DNA from: Pseudopelagicola sp.
GTDB taxonomy: Bacteria > Pseudomonadota > Alphaproteobacteria > Rhodobacterales > Rhodobacteraceae
NCBI GenBank assembly: GCA_026195905.1
Contig: JAPHRE010000024.1
Location: 1-36,209, forward strand
DNA length: 36,209 nt
Direction of reading: 5' to 3'
Part shown: one piece after another, positions 1-8,856 of the stretch
Numbering within the stretch: the stretch's first letter is position 1
Layout: the number at the start of each line of letters is the position of its first letter
The notes under the pieces: generated by a model
Told to the model about the DNA's origin: nothing
Database searches by the model: none
What the model saw: only the letters and a program-made list of their open reading frames with translations
Made by a program: the position numbers and the translations under genes

Positions 1-26
1 ATCGATGCTAAATGAACATTCATGAC

Positions 27-49
27 AAGCGTCCCTCTGGGACGCTTTT
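27..49 (+). terminator. Rho-independent terminator of an upstream gene
   Basis: A perfect 9-bp stem (AAGCGTCCC / GGGACGCTT) with a TCT loop is followed by TTTTC. It lies about 265 bp before the first gene of the window, so it most likely ends transcription from a plus-strand gene lying to the left of the window. A possible last reading frame of that gene ends with TGA at 13-15, but too little of it is present to identify. Confidence 0.75.
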
Positions 50-314
50 CGTGTTTTATGGGAGTGTTATTGTCCCGTTTCCCTCTGATTGGAATGCGCG
101 TAGTCGGATGCACAGCACCACCACTGTATCCTGACCCCATGCTCTCGAGCGTGATTTCAATAGGTTGCGGATGCTTTCCAGAGGTCTAGAGCGGCTGACA
201 CATAGACTTACAAAAGGCATATATAAAAGGTGTCTTTCTGACGTAGATCAAAGCAGGATGCAGAAGTATCGCGTTAAATCAGACTCATAATCGTCCCAGC
301 AAGAGGCCCGGACC
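50..314. other. Intergenic region, no gene recognised
   Basis: No convincing ORF or RNA gene is visible. An AT-rich patch around 208-232 (containing CATATATAAAAGG) could hold the promoter of the downstream small membrane protein. At 238-251 a CTGAC-N4-ATCAA sequence resembles an FNR-type site, but only its right half matches the consensus. Confidence 0.3.
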
Positions 315-503
315 ATGTTTCGTCTATCCCTTATTTTGCATCTTTTCATTGGCTCCACGATCGCCGGTAGCGCAATGGTTGTCGCACTGACGATGGGGTA
401 TGACACCCTGATGCCAGTGATGTGGTCGGCGATTGTCGGCTTTATCGCATCTTTCCCGGTGTCCTATCTCGTTGCCAAAAAGCTTTATGAGTCAGGCGCT
501 TGA
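315..503 (+). CDS. Small two-helix membrane protein (62 aa)
   Basis: The protein is short and almost wholly hydrophobic. Residues 4-27 and 33-54 form two transmembrane segments joined by a short GYDTLMP loop, with a positively charged end (KKLYE). I recall very similar 60-aa proteins in Rhodobacteraceae being labelled 'CTP synthetase' in databases. That label cannot be right, since nothing of the amidotransferase or synthetase domains is present. The function is unknown. The start is the only ATG before the first helix; the ribosome binding site is weak (AGAGG, 11 nt away). Its stop overlaps the 3' end of the convergent hydrolase gene by 19 nt. It is likely real because of the clean helix-turn-helix hydrophobicity and the conserved lineage pattern. 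Confidence 0.7.
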   Translation: MFRLSLILHLFIGSTIAGSAMVVALTMGYDTLMPVMWSAIVGFIASFPVSYLVAKKLYESGA

Positions 504-1267
504 TCTCTATTCTCGCCTAGCCAGACTTGTAAGGTCTTGATGACCTCACGAGGCTTATCGGCGTGCAACCAATGCCCTGCGCCATTTATTTTGGCAAAGC
601 GAGCATTTGGGAACAACTCGCGAATGGCGGGGCGGTGCTTGGACGTGACGTAGTCCGAATTGGCACCGCTCAGGAAGAGTGTTGGGCCGCTAAAAGTCCC
701 GGTGATGTTAGGCCATCCGATGATCTTGGGCATATCATGCTCAAGGACGTCGAGGTTCAGCATCCAGCGCTTATTCTCGATATCAAGAGATTGCGTAAAA
801 AAGCTACGTAGGGCGGGATCGTCGATGGTGGCTTCGAGTTGCGTCATCGCGTCAGAGCGTTTTTCGACCTTTGTGAGGTCTACCGCCTTCATGGCCTTGA
901 TATGTTGGCTCTGGTCATGCGTATAGGCGATCGGGGCGATATCGGCGACGACCAGACGGTTGACGAGCTCAGGCCGCGTGAGGGCGAGGAGCATGGTCGC
1001 CTTACCGCCCATAGAATGACCAAGAACGTCCATTGGTGCGTCTTGGGCTGCGATCACCTCGGCGAGGTCTGCGGCCATATTTTCGTAAGAATGGCTTTCA
1101 AACCAAGGGCTTGCGCCGTGATTGCGTTGGTCGACAGAGAGCACGCGTCGGGTTTGGGCCATGCGCTTTGCAATGGCGCCCCAGTTGCGGCCTGAGCCGT
1201 ATAAGCCGTGGACGATCAGCAAATCGGGCAGGTCGGTGCGGGTTCCGTATTCGAGCGTATTCAACAT
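485..1267 (-). CDS. Alpha/beta hydrolase, ABHD11/YbfF-like esterase
   Basis: A 260-aa alpha/beta-hydrolase-fold protein. The start at 1267 is chosen over an in-frame upstream ATG because GGAGGGG lies just before it. The sequence has HG (residues 20-21) for the oxyanion hole and DQRNHGAS (46-53), a hallmark of the ABHD11/YbfF esterase group. The nucleophile elbow is GHSMGG with Ser85; probable Asp205 and His232 (GAGHWLH) complete the triad. Family members hydrolyse short acyl or thioester substrates in the cytoplasm; the substrate here cannot be read from sequence. The gene is divergent from the small tail-anchored gene at 1357, with 89 bp between them, and converges on the 62-aa membrane protein. 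The fold and catalytic triad are clear; the specificity is open. Confidence 0.88.
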   Translation of the reverse strand: MLNTLEYGTRTDLPDLLIVHGLYGSGRNWGAIAKRMAQTRRVLSVDQRNHGASPWFESHSYENMAADLAEVIAAQDAPMDVLGHSMGGKATMLLALTRPELVNRLVVADIAPIAYTHDQSQHIKAMKAVDLTKVEKRSDAMTQLEATIDDPALRSFFTQSLDIENKRWMLNLDVLEHDMPKIIGWPNITGTFSGPTLFLSGANSDYVTSKHRPAIRELFPNARFAKINGAGHWLHADKPREVIKTLQVWLGENRDQAPDS

Positions 1268-1356
1268 ACCCCTCCGATAGCAATTCGCTGGCCAGCGCAC
1301 CAGCCCTGTTGAGGGGGGCATTGGGGTGGGGTAGTCTTACGGCAGGGGGATTTGGC

Positions 1357-1731
1357 GTGATTGATCCGGCGGATATTCAACACAAGAATGCGGCACTTGC
1401 GGCGCTCGCGGCGAAGACGTTTTCGTTTGAGGCCAAAGGCTTGCGTCACGCTATGCGCAAGGTGGGGCGGCGGTTGCCGGTGAAAATGCACGCCCATGCA
1501 AAGACGTTGCTTGATGCCGAGAGTAAGGCGGGGCACCCGAAAATTCGTATGCAAATCAAGGCGGAGACGGTGGAGAAAGCCTACACAGAGCTTCGTTCAG
1601 CCCTTGAGGCGCTGGATCCGGGCGACATGCGAAAGGGGGTAATCCTGTCGACGTTGGGGATGGTTTCGTTCCACCTGATCGCGGTGTTCACGGTCTTGAT
1701 CGTGGTTCTTGTGTGGCGTGGATTTCTCTAA
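1357..1731 (+). CDS. Small C-terminally anchored membrane protein (124 aa)
   Basis: I do not recognise this gene. It reads from a GTG at 1357, preceded at six bases by AGGGGGA; the reading frame is open far upstream but that part overlaps the hydrolase gene on the other strand. Residues 1-90 are charged and mostly helical, rich in Ala, Lys and Glu. Residues about 95-120 form one hydrophobic segment (start VILSTLGMV), followed by RGFL, so it should be a cytoplasmic domain anchored by a C-terminal helix. An ATG further in is possible. It ends close to an 11-bp repeat array and a bidirectional terminator shared with glyA. Confidence 0.6.
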   Translation: MIDPADIQHKNAALAALAAKTFSFEAKGLRHAMRKVGRRLPVKMHAHAKTLLDAESKAGHPKIRMQIKAETVEKAYTELRSALEALDPGDMRKGVILSTLGMVSFHLIAVFTVLIVVLVWRGFL

Positions 1732-1738
1732 AAACGGG

Positions 1739-1771
1739 TGTCTGTATCGCGTCGGTATTGCGTCTGTATTG
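1739..1771 (+). repeat. Array of 11-bp direct repeats, copy 1
   Basis: Three tandem 11-mers, TGTCTGTATCG, CGTCGGTATTG and CGTCTGTATTG, followed by a degenerate fourth unit. The array lies between the small membrane gene and the terminator it shares with glyA. The same unit recurs in two other intergenic stretches of this window (4239-4282 and 34846-34878). This copy lacks the flanking inverted arms seen at the other two. Confidence 0.8.
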
Positions 1772-1797
1772 CGGTGGTGCGGGGTTTGCACAAAGAA

Positions 1798-1829
1798 AAA
1801 CCGCCGCTGATCGGGATCGGCGGCGGTTT
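1798..1829. terminator. Bidirectional terminator between convergent genes
   Basis: A 14-bp stem with one G-T pair (left arm AAACCGCCGCTGAT) and a CGGG loop. On the minus strand it is followed by a T run and suits glyA; on the plus strand it is followed by CTCATTTT and can also end the small membrane-protein gene. Confidence 0.85.
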
Positions 1830-1862
1830 CTCATTTTCGCACGGTCGTAAACCGACCTTTTA

Positions 1863-3155
1863 TCAGAGGTTCGGGTAGAGCGGGAAGTTCGCGCAAAGAG
1901 CGGCAACCTTGACCTTGACGGCCTCTTCCACGGCGCTGTTGCCTTCCTCACCGTTTTCGGCAAGCCCATCCACAACTTCGACAATCATGTCGGCGATCTG
2001 ACGGAACTCGTCCTCGCCAAAGCCACGGGTCGTGCCGGCGGGGGTGCCAAGACGGATACCGGATGTGACCATCGGCTTTTCCGGGTCAAACGGGATGCCG
2101 TTCTTGTTGCAGGTGATATGGGCACGACCGAGCGCCTTTTCGGTGGCGTTGCCTTTGACGCCCTTGGGGCGCAGGTCGACGAGCATGACGTGAGTGTCTG
2201 TCCCGCCGGTTACCATGTCGAGGCCACCCTTCATCAGTTGATCCGCCAGAGCCACGGCGTTGGCGCGGACCTGTTTCTGATAGGCTTTGAATTCCGGGCG
2301 CAGGGCTTCGCCAAATGCCACGGCCTTGGCAGCGATGACATGCATCAGCGGGCCGCCCTGAATGCCGGGGAAGATCGCCGAGTTGACCTTTTTGGCGATC
2401 GCCTCGTCATTGGTCACGATCATGCCGCCGCGCGGGCCGCGCAGGGTCTTGTGGGTCGTTGTTGTGGCGACGTCGGCATAGGGGAAGGGCGAGGGATGTT
2501 CGCCTGCCGCGACAAGACCGGCAAAATGCGCCATGTCGACCATCAAGAACGCGCCGACCGAGTCCGCGATTTCACGGAACTTGGCAAAGTCGATCTGGCG
2601 CGGGATGGCGGAGCCACCGGCGATGATGAGCTTGGGCTTATGCTCGGTCGCAAGCTCTTGCACCTGATCGTAGTCAAGCAGGCTATCTTGTTTGCGCACG
2701 CCGTATTGCACGGCGTTGAACCATTTGCCCGATTGGTTCGGCTTGGCGCCATGAGTCAGGTGACCGCCGGCGTCGAGCGACATGCCGAGGATGGTATCGC
2801 CGGGTTGCAGAAGCGCGGTAAAGACGCCCTGGTTGGCCTGCGAGCCGGAGTTGGGCTGTACATTGGCAAAGTCGCAGCCGAACAGCTCTTTGGCGCGGTC
2901 GATGGCGAGGTTTTCGGCCACGTCGACATATTGGCACCCGCCATAGTAGCGACGGCCCGGATAGCCTTCGGCGTATTTGTTGGTCATGACCGACCCTTGC
3001 GCCTCCATCACGGCGGCAGAGACGATATTTTCCGAGGCAATCAGCTCGATCTCGTCGCGTTGACGTCCCAATTCATCGGTGATCGACCCGAAGAGTTCAG
3101 GGTCGCGGGTGGCGAGAGATTCAGTAAAGAAGCCGGGGTCGCGAGTCGCGGTCAT
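1863..3155 (-). CDS. glyA: Serine hydroxymethyltransferase
   Basis: GlyA interconverts serine and glycine with tetrahydrofolate and 5,10-methylene-THF, and is the main source of one-carbon units; it is a cytosolic PLP enzyme. The 430-aa protein has the full family pattern: IASENIVS near 39-46, the [15 protein letters not shown] substrate and PLP stretch at 59-73, [11 protein letters not shown] with Asp207 and His210 stacking on PLP, and [14 protein letters not shown] with Lys236 as the Schiff-base lysine. Length matches bacterial enzymes. A GGAG lies nine bases before the start. The gene is divergent from NAD kinase; the short space between them holds two small inverted repeats (TTCC-TAAA-GGAA at 3194-3205 and TTACCC-CTT-GGGTAA at 3206-3220) that may be regulatory. 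No riboswitch was recognised. Confidence 0.97.
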   Translation of the reverse strand: MTATRDPGFFTESLATRDPELFGSITDELGRQRDEIELIASENIVSAAVMEAQGSVMTNKYAEGYPGRRYYGGCQYVDVAENLAIDRAKELFGCDFANVQPNSGSQANQGVFTALLQPGDTILGMSLDAGGHLTHGAKPNQSGKWFNAVQYGVRKQDSLLDYDQVQELATEHKPKLIIAGGSAIPRQIDFAKFREIADSVGAFLMVDMAHFAGLVAAGEHPSPFPYADVATTTTHKTLRGPRGGMIVTNDEAIAKKVNSAIFPGIQGGPLMHVIAAKAVAFGEALRPEFKAYQKQVRANAVALADQLMKGGLDMVTGGTDTHVMLVDLRPKGVKGNATEKALGRAHITCNKNGIPFDPEKPMVTSGIRLGTPAGTTRGFGEDEFRQIADMIVEVVDGLAENGEEGNSAVEEAVKVKVAALCANFPLYPNL

Positions 3156-3332
3156 TTGGCAGTGCTCCAGATCAGAGAATATCAGATGCCGAGTTCCTAA
3201 AGGAATTACCCCTTGGGTAAAAGGCCATTAAGCGACTTGTGGGCTTGTCTGTGCGACGGGGCTGGTGCAGGGGGGGGAGATGTGATTGCATCGGGCACAC
3301 GAAGCACAAGATCGGAAACAGGGATCAAAACC

Positions 3333-4094
3333 ATGTCCAAGGCAATTGCCTTTGTGGCGAGCGAAGCGGCGGTGGCGCAGGTGGCGCGGGCTGCGTTGGT
3401 GGCGCGCTATGGGGATTGCGTCCCGGAAGCGGCCGATGTGATCGTGGCCTTGGGCGGCGATGGGTTCATGCTGCAGACGCTGCATGGGTCCATCGGGATT
3501 GATACGCCGGTCTACGGAATGAACCGCGGCACGGTCGGGTTCTTGATGAACGAATACAGCGAGACGGATCTTCTTGTGCGCCTTGAGGCGGCACAAGAGG
3601 AGGTCATCAACCCGTTGCGCATGAAGGCGACCAGCGCCAATGGCACAGTGCATGAGGCCTTGGCGATCAACGAGGTTTCGCTTTTGCGGGCCGGGCCACA
3701 GGCGGCGAAACTGCGCATCACGGTCGATGGGCGGCTTCGGATGGAGGCGCTTGTGTGCGATGGTGCATTGCTGGCAACCCCTGCGGGATCAACGGCTTAC
3801 AACTATTCGGCGCATGGGCCGATCCTGCCGATTGGGTCGGATGTCTTGGCGTTGACGGCGATTGCGCCGTTCCGGCCAAGGCGGTGGCGCGGGGCGTTGC
3901 TGCCCAAGACCGCCAAGGTCCGGTTTGATGTATTGGACGCCGCCAAGCGCCCGGTGATGGCGGATGCCGATAGCCGGTCGGTTGAGGATGTGGTGTCGGT
4001 TGAAATCCATTCCGAGCCAAGCGTGCGGCATCGGTTGTTGTTTGATCCGGGGCATGGGTTGGAAGAACGTCTGATCCGCGAGCAGTTCGTTTGA
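3333..4094 (+). CDS. nadK: NAD kinase
   Basis: Phosphorylates NAD to NADP, using ATP or polyphosphate, in the cytoplasm. The 253-aa reading starting [10 protein letters not shown] is preferred over the longer open frame from 3213 because it matches the length and N-terminus usual in the family. Diagnostic motifs are GGDGFML (41-47), [11 protein letters not shown] (61-71), the NE pair at 113-114, [15 protein letters not shown] (149-163), which shapes the NAD site, and a late D-x-D (211-213). The upstream AGG ribosome binding site is weak. The gene is divergent from glyA. The downstream 280 bp before prpE contain two repeat elements and the prpE terminator. Identification is firm; only the exact start is uncertain. 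Confidence 0.94.
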   Translation: MSKAIAFVASEAAVAQVARAALVARYGDCVPEAADVIVALGGDGFMLQTLHGSIGIDTPVYGMNRGTVGFLMNEYSETDLLVRLEAAQEEVINPLRMKATSANGTVHEALAINEVSLLRAGPQAAKLRITVDGRLRMEALVCDGALLATPAGSTAYNYSAHGPILPIGSDVLALTAIAPFRPRRWRGALLPKTAKVRFDVLDAAKRPVMADADSRSVEDVVSVEIHSEPSVRHRLLFDPGHGLEERLIREQFV

Positions 4095-4183
4095 TGGAGC
4101 GCCGCCCGTGGGGAGGCGTGCAGGATGTCTCGTCATCGGCCCCTTTTCAGGGACCGCTGCCTGCGGGGGGGTGCCTCCGGCGG

Positions 4184-4206
4184 GAGTATTTTCACAAAGG
4201 TGAAAA
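4184..4206 (+). repeat. GAGTATTTT-type intergenic element, divergent copy
   Basis: GAGTATTTTCACAAAGGTGA matches the left half of the 22-bp elements at 24414-24435 and 24586-24607 exactly over GAGTATTTT, then resembles the CAAGATGAA half loosely. It follows a G-rich stretch (4164-4184), as does the copy at 24414. It lies downstream of nadK. Confidence 0.45.
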
Positions 4207-4208
4207 AG

Positions 4209-4323
4209 GTTAACGCGCTGTGAGGCCGGAGAATGCCACGTCGGTATTGCGTCGGTATTGCGTCTGTATCGCGTCGGTGGAGGGGGTGCGATCAGCGGGG
4301 GTAACGCAGCGTGCGCCGTTAAC
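4209..4323 (+). repeat. 11-bp repeat array with inverted flanking arms, copy 2
   Basis: The core consists of CGTCGGTATTG twice (4239-4260), CGTCTGTATCG (4261-4271) and CGTCGGTGGAG (4272-4282). It is bracketed by GTTAACGCGCTG (4209-4220) and an inverted partner CAGCG..CGTTAAC (4307-4323) that carries an insertion of about five bases. The element fills most of the space between nadK and the prpE terminator. Confidence 0.7.
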
Positions 4324-4330
4324 AAAAAGA

Positions 4331-4357
4331 AAAGGCCCCGCGCGGGGCGGAGCCTTT
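4331..4357 (-). terminator. Terminator of prpE
   Basis: An outer stem AAAGGC/GCCTTT encloses an inner CCCC-GCGC-GGGG hairpin with a short asymmetric bulge. On the minus strand it is followed by T-rich sequence (TTTTCTTTTTGTT), and it starts about 20 bp after the prpE stop. Confidence 0.75.
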
Positions 4358-4376
4358 CTTAAGTGTTGGTGATGGC

Positions 4377-6269
4377 TCAGTCCTTGGCGTAGCCAATGGT
4401 TTGAAGTGCTTCTTTGATCTCGTCGAGGACCGCCGGATCGTCGATTGTCGCGGGCATCTTGTAGGCGGTGCCATCGGCAATATTGACCATAGTCGCGCGC
4501 AGGATTTTGCCTGAGCGGGTTTTGGGCAGGCGGTCGACCACGACGGCGAGTTTGAAGGCGGCGACCGGGCCGATTTGATCGCGGACCATCTTGACCACGT
4601 CCTTGACCACGGCGTCATGGGCCTTGTCGGCGCCGGCGTTGAGGCACAGGAAGCCGACCGGTATTTGGCCCTTGAGTTGGTCCGTCACACCGATCACGGC
4701 GCATTCGGCGACATCGGGGTGGGCGGCGAGGACTTCCTCCATCGCGCCGGTCGAGAGGCGGTGTCCGGCGACGTTGATGACGTCATCGGTGCGGGCCATG
4801 ATGTAGACATAGCCGTCCTCGTCGATCATGCCCGCATCGCCGGTCTCGTAGTAGCCGGGGAAATGCGACAGGTAGGATTTCTTGAACCGCTCTTCGGCGT
4901 TCCACAGGTTCGGCAGGGTGCCCGGCGGCAGCGGCAGTTTGATCGCGATGGCGCCCAACTCGCCCGGTTTCATCGGGTGACCGCCCTCGTCGAGGATTTC
5001 GATCTCATAGCCGGGCATCGGCACGGTGGGCGAGCCGAGTTTGACCGGCATCGCCTCGATTCCCACGGGATTTCCGGCGATTGTCCAGCCGGTTTCAGTC
5101 TGCCACCAGTGGTCATAGACCGGCTTGCCGGTCATCTCTTGCGTCCACACGATCGTGTCGGGGTCGGCCCGCTCCCCTGCCAGGTAGATGGCGTTGAGGC
5201 AGGAGAGATCGTATTTCCTGACGAACTCGCCTTTGGGGTCTTCGCGTTTGACAGCCCGGAAGGCGGTCGGCGCGGTGAAGAAGCTCTTGACCTTATGTTC
5301 GGAGATCACGCGCCAGAAGGTGCCGGCATCCGGCGTTCCGACGGGTTTGCCCTCGAACACGATGGTGGTGTTGCCGTGAATGAGCGGGCCGTAGCAGATA
5401 TAGGAGTGGCCCACGACCCAGCCGACATCGGAGGCGGCCCAGAACACATCGCCGGGATCGACGTTGTAGATGTTTTTCATGGACCAGTTGAGCGCCACAA
5501 GATGACCGGCGGTATGGCGGATGACGCCCTTGGGTTGGCCGGTGGTGCCGGAGGTGTAAAGGATATAGGCGGGGTGATTGCCTTCGACGGGCACACATTC
5601 GGCGGGTTCGACCCCGTATTGAAAGCCGTGCCAGTTGTAGTCGCGGCCCGGGATCAGTTCGGCGACTTCCTGTTCGCGTTGGAAGATGACGCAGAAGTCA
5701 GGCTTGTGCGTGGCTTGGTCAATGGCGTCATCAAGGAGCGGTTTGTAATGCACGACGCGCCCCGGCTCGACGCCGCAGGAGGCGGCGATAATGGCCTTGG
5801 GTTGGGCATCGTCGATACGCACAGCAAGTTCATGCGCGGCAAAGCCACCAAAAACCACCGAATGCACCGCGCCAAGGCGGGCGCAGGCGAGCATAGCCTC
5901 GAGGGCTTCGGGGACCATCGGCATATAGATGATGACGCGGTCGCCTTTCTCAATCCCCTTGGCGCGCAGGGCACCGGCGAGCATGGCCACGCGGTTGCGC
6001 AGCTCGACATAGGAGATTTCGCGCTTGGTATGGGTGATGGGGCTATCGTAGATGATTGCGGTCTGCTCGCCGCGCCCGTTTTCCACATGACGGTCAACGG
6101 CGTTCCAGCAGGTATTCACCTTGGCATCGGCAAACCATTCATAAAGGTGGTCGCCCTTGTCAAAGAGCGCCTTCGACGGAGCCTCATCCCAGTCGATCGC
6201 TTTGGCCGCGTCAATCCAGAACCCTTCGGGATTGGCCTGCCAAGCGGCGTATACGTCTTTGTATGCCAT
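4377..6269 (-). CDS. prpE: Propionyl-CoA synthetase (propionate-CoA ligase)
   Basis: Activates propionate with ATP and CoA to propionyl-CoA through an acyl-adenylate in the cytoplasm. The 630-aa protein has the class I adenylate-forming signature TSGTTGQPKG (239-248), GERADPDT, YETGDAGMIDEDGYVYIMARTDD with the hinge region, and C-terminal KTRSGKILR with the catalytic lysine near 588. The DVYAAW...GFW N-terminus and overall length fit PrpE rather than acetyl-CoA synthetase. The start at 6269 is set by GGAGGAG six bases upstream; the frame stays open another 23 codons. Two TTTGCAAA-type inverted repeats 120-193 bp upstream suggest control by a short-chain fatty acyl-CoA regulator (ScfR/PccR family). 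Substrate assignment is by family resemblance, so some acetate or butyrate activity is possible. Confidence 0.92.
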   Translation of the reverse strand: MAYKDVYAAWQANPEGFWIDAAKAIDWDEAPSKALFDKGDHLYEWFADAKVNTCWNAVDRHVENGRGEQTAIIYDSPITHTKREISYVELRNRVAMLAGALRAKGIEKGDRVIIYMPMVPEALEAMLACARLGAVHSVVFGGFAAHELAVRIDDAQPKAIIAASCGVEPGRVVHYKPLLDDAIDQATHKPDFCVIFQREQEVAELIPGRDYNWHGFQYGVEPAECVPVEGNHPAYILYTSGTTGQPKGVIRHTAGHLVALNWSMKNIYNVDPGDVFWAASDVGWVVGHSYICYGPLIHGNTTIVFEGKPVGTPDAGTFWRVISEHKVKSFFTAPTAFRAVKREDPKGEFVRKYDLSCLNAIYLAGERADPDTIVWTQEMTGKPVYDHWWQTETGWTIAGNPVGIEAMPVKLGSPTVPMPGYEIEILDEGGHPMKPGELGAIAIKLPLPPGTLPNLWNAEERFKKSYLSHFPGYYETGDAGMIDEDGYVYIMARTDDVINVAGHRLSTGAMEEVLAAHPDVAECAVIGVTDQLKGQIPVGFLCLNAGADKAHDAVVKDVVKMVRDQIGPVAAFKLAVVVDRLPKTRSGKILRATMVNIADGTAYKMPATIDDPAVLDEIKEALQTIGYAKD

Positions 6270-6388
6270 GATATTCTCCTCCAAATGCGTTGTAATGGTG
6301 TTACGAGAGAGGAGCGGTTTGCGGCAAGGCTCTTTCACGACGTAGCGTCAGATTATCGCGCATATTTTGCAGTTTGGCGGAAAACCGC

Positions 6389-6406
6389 TTTGCAAATTTT
6401 TGCAAA
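6389..6406. promoter_or_regulatory. Candidate ScfR/PccR operator A upstream of prpE
   Basis: Two TTTGCAAA palindromes separated by TT. PccR of Rhodobacter sphaeroides, which controls propionyl-CoA assimilation, is reported to bind TTTGCAAA-N4-TTTGCAAA. The half-sites here are identical but the spacing is two rather than four. It lies 120 bp upstream of the prpE start. Confidence 0.6.
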
Positions 6407-6446
6407 CCCTGCCCAAATTTGAGTTTTTCCTGAAAATATTTAGGGG

Positions 6447-6462
6447 TTTGCAAAATTGCAAA
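6447..6462. promoter_or_regulatory. Candidate ScfR/PccR operator B upstream of prpE
   Basis: TTTGCAAA directly followed by ATTGCAAA, so two abutting half-sites with one mismatch. It sits 41 bp beyond site A and 178 bp upstream of the prpE start. A further lone TGCAAA lies at 6472-6477. The regulator gene is not in this window. Confidence 0.5.
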
Positions 6463-6553
6463 TATTTAGCCTGCAAAGAGGCTTGGCGTTGGGGCGGGGG
6501 GATCCCGGATTTGACCCGCCGCCGCCCAGTTGCGACCCGGTTACCGTCCTGTC

Positions 6554-8833
6554 TTAGCCGTAATGCGCAACCGGGGTGCCAGCGATGGCGGCCATGTTCA
6601 GCAGTCCGCGGGCAGAGATGCCGGGCGTGACCACGTGGGCACGGTTGCCCATGCCCATCAACACCGGGCCGACCTCAAGCCCGTCGGCGCGCATCTTGAG
6701 GATGTTGCGCACGCCAGAGGCCGCGTCGGCATGGGCGAAGATGAGCACGTTGGCCTCGTCAAGCAAGCGCGATGCGGGAAAGACGCGGCTGCGCAATTCG
6801 GGATCAAGGGCGACATCGACGGGCATTTCGCCTTCATAGGTAAAGTCGCGGGGGCTGGAATCAAGGATTTTCAGCGCCTCGCGCAGACGTTTGCCAGAGC
6901 CTTCGGATTGATTGCCGAATTGCGATTGTGAGCAGAGTGCGATCTTGGGTTCGATCCCGAAGCGGCGCACATGCCGGGCCGCGCCGAGGATAATCTCGGC
7001 GAGTTGTTCGGGCGAGGGGAGTTGGTGCACATGGGTGTCGGCGATGAAAAGCGGGCCATTCTCAAGGATCATCAACGACAGTGCGCCATGCGGGCGCAAA
7101 TCGCCATCACCGAGGATCTGGTTCACGTAGTTGAGATGCCAGCGGTATTCACCGAACGTGCCACAGATCAGGCTATCGGCCTCACCGCGGTGCACGGCGA
7201 CGGCGCCGATGGCGGTTGTGTTGGTGCGCATGATGGCCTTGGCGAGATCGGGGGTCACGCCGCGGCGTTGCATGATCTCGTGATAGGAGGTCCAGTAGTC
7301 GCGGTAGCGCGGGTCGTTCTCGGGGTTCACGAGTTGCACATCCTTGCCGGGGCGGATGTCGAGGCCGATACGTTCGCAGCGCGCCTCGATGACCTCGGGG
7401 CGGCCAATGAGGATCGGGGTTTCGGTGGTTTCCTCAAGCACGGCCTGGGCCGCGCGCAGGACGCGTTCATCTTCGCCCTCGGCAAAGACGATGCGGCGCG
7501 ATGCGGTGCGGGCCGAATGAAAGACCGGGCGCATCAGGAGCGCGGATTTGAACACCGATTGATCGAGGCGGGCCTTGTAGGCGTCGATATCTTCGATGGG
7601 GCGGGTCGCGACGCCGCTTTCCATAGCGGCCTTGGCGACGGCGGCGGACACTACGCCCACAAGGCGCGGATCAAACGGCTTGGGGATCAGGTAGTCGGCC
7701 CCGAAGGTCAGCGCCTCGCCCTTGTAGGCGGCGGCGGCTTCGGCGCTTGTTGTAGCGCGGGCAAGCTCGGCAATCCCGGCCACGCAGGCGAGGGACATGT
7801 CGTCATTGATCTCGGTCGCGCCGACATCCAGCGCACCGCGGAAGATAAAGGGAAAGCACAGGACGTTGTTGACCTGATTGGGGAAATCGCTTCGGCCGGT
7901 GGCGATAATGGCGTTGGGGGCCACGGCACGGGCCTCTTCGGGCATGATCTCGGGGGTTGGGTTGGCGAGGGCGAAAATGATCGGGCGGTCGCTCATCTTT
8001 GCGACGTGATCGGGTTTGAGAACGCCGGGACCGGAGAGGCCGAGAAACAGGTCGGCCCCGTCCACCACATCGTCGAGGCTGCGCAGGTTGGTCTTTTGCG
8101 CGAAGGCGGCTTTTTGCGGGTTCATGTCTTCGGTGCGGCCCTCATAGACGAGGCCGTGAATGTCGCAGAGCCAGACGTTTTCGCGTTTGACCCCAAGTTT
8201 CAAAAGCATGTTGAGGCAGGCAATGCCCGCTGCGCCACCGCCGGTCGAGACGATCTTGATATCCTCAAAAGATTTACCCGCCACGCGCAGCGCATTGGTC
8301 GCGGCGGCCCCGACAACGATGGCGGTGCCGTGTTGGTCGTCATGAAAGACGGGGATATTCATCCGCTCGCGGCAGATTTGTTCAACGATGAAACAATCGG
8401 GGGCTTTGATGTCTTCGAGGTTGATCGCGCCAAAGGTCGGGCCGAGGGCACAGACGATATCGGCGAGCTTCTCGGGGTCGTTTTCGTCAACTTCGATATC
8501 GAAACAGTCGATGTTGGCGAATTTCTTGAACAGGACAGCTTTGCCTTCCATCACCGGCTTTGAGGCGAGCGCGCCGATATTGCCAAGGCCGAGCACGGCA
8601 GTGCCGTTGGACACCACGGCCACAAGGTTGCCGCGTGCGGTATAGCGCGAGGCGTTGGCGGGGTCGTCCTTGATTTCGAGACAGGCTTCGGCGACGCCGG
8701 GAGAATAGGCGCGCGACAGGTCGCGGCCATTGGCCAAGGGCTTGGTCGCGCGAATCTCAAGTTTCCCCGGCTTGGGGTGCTCGTGATAAAAAAGGGCCGC
8801 CTGACGCAGGGATTCTCTGGTTGTGTCGGACAT
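6554..8833 (-). CDS. maeB: NADP-dependent malic enzyme, MaeB type with PTA-like domain
   Basis: Oxidatively decarboxylates malate to pyruvate with reduction of NADP, feeding pyruvate and NADPH during growth on acids. The 759-aa length is that of the two-domain MaeB class. An N-terminal malic domain ([15 protein letters not shown] near 40-54, [15 protein letters not shown] near 160-175) and a nucleotide-binding domain (STGGGAAG) occupy about residues 1-420. A phosphotransacetylase-like C-terminal domain (about 430-759, with [15 protein letters not shown] and [11 protein letters not shown]) follows; in this class it is regarded as regulatory, binding acetyl-CoA, rather than catalytic. The start at 8833 is fixed by AGGAGA seven bases upstream. 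The gene is divergent from cdd with 150 bp between, containing an AGTTTA-N4-TAAACT inverted repeat close to the start. Confidence 0.95.
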   Translation of the reverse strand: MSDTTRESLRQAALFYHEHPKPGKLEIRATKPLANGRDLSRAYSPGVAEACLEIKDDPANASRYTARGNLVAVVSNGTAVLGLGNIGALASKPVMEGKAVLFKKFANIDCFDIEVDENDPEKLADIVCALGPTFGAINLEDIKAPDCFIVEQICRERMNIPVFHDDQHGTAIVVGAAATNALRVAGKSFEDIKIVSTGGGAAGIACLNMLLKLGVKRENVWLCDIHGLVYEGRTEDMNPQKAAFAQKTNLRSLDDVVDGADLFLGLSGPGVLKPDHVAKMSDRPIIFALANPTPEIMPEEARAVAPNAIIATGRSDFPNQVNNVLCFPFIFRGALDVGATEINDDMSLACVAGIAELARATTSAEAAAAYKGEALTFGADYLIPKPFDPRLVGVVSAAVAKAAMESGVATRPIEDIDAYKARLDQSVFKSALLMRPVFHSARTASRRIVFAEGEDERVLRAAQAVLEETTETPILIGRPEVIEARCERIGLDIRPGKDVQLVNPENDPRYRDYWTSYHEIMQRRGVTPDLAKAIMRTNTTAIGAVAVHRGEADSLICGTFGEYRWHLNYVNQILGDGDLRPHGALSLMILENGPLFIADTHVHQLPSPEQLAEIILGAARHVRRFGIEPKIALCSQSQFGNQSEGSGKRLREALKILDSSPRDFTYEGEMPVDVALDPELRSRVFPASRLLDEANVLIFAHADAASGVRNILKMRADGLEVGPVLMGMGNRAHVVTPGISARGLLNMAAIAGTPVAHYG

Positions 8834-8856
8834 GCTTATATCTCCTGTCTCTCTAT

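Noticed and set aside
238-251. FNR-like box CTGAC-N4-ATCAA before the first small gene
   Set aside because: Only the right half matches; three of five bases on the left is within chance.
4575-6422. Very long plus-strand open frame opposite prpE, and similar long antisense frames opposite maeB, fadJ and the acyl-CoA dehydrogenase
   Set aside because: They are mirror frames of GC-rich codons in well-identified genes; no ribosome binding site or recognisable domain.
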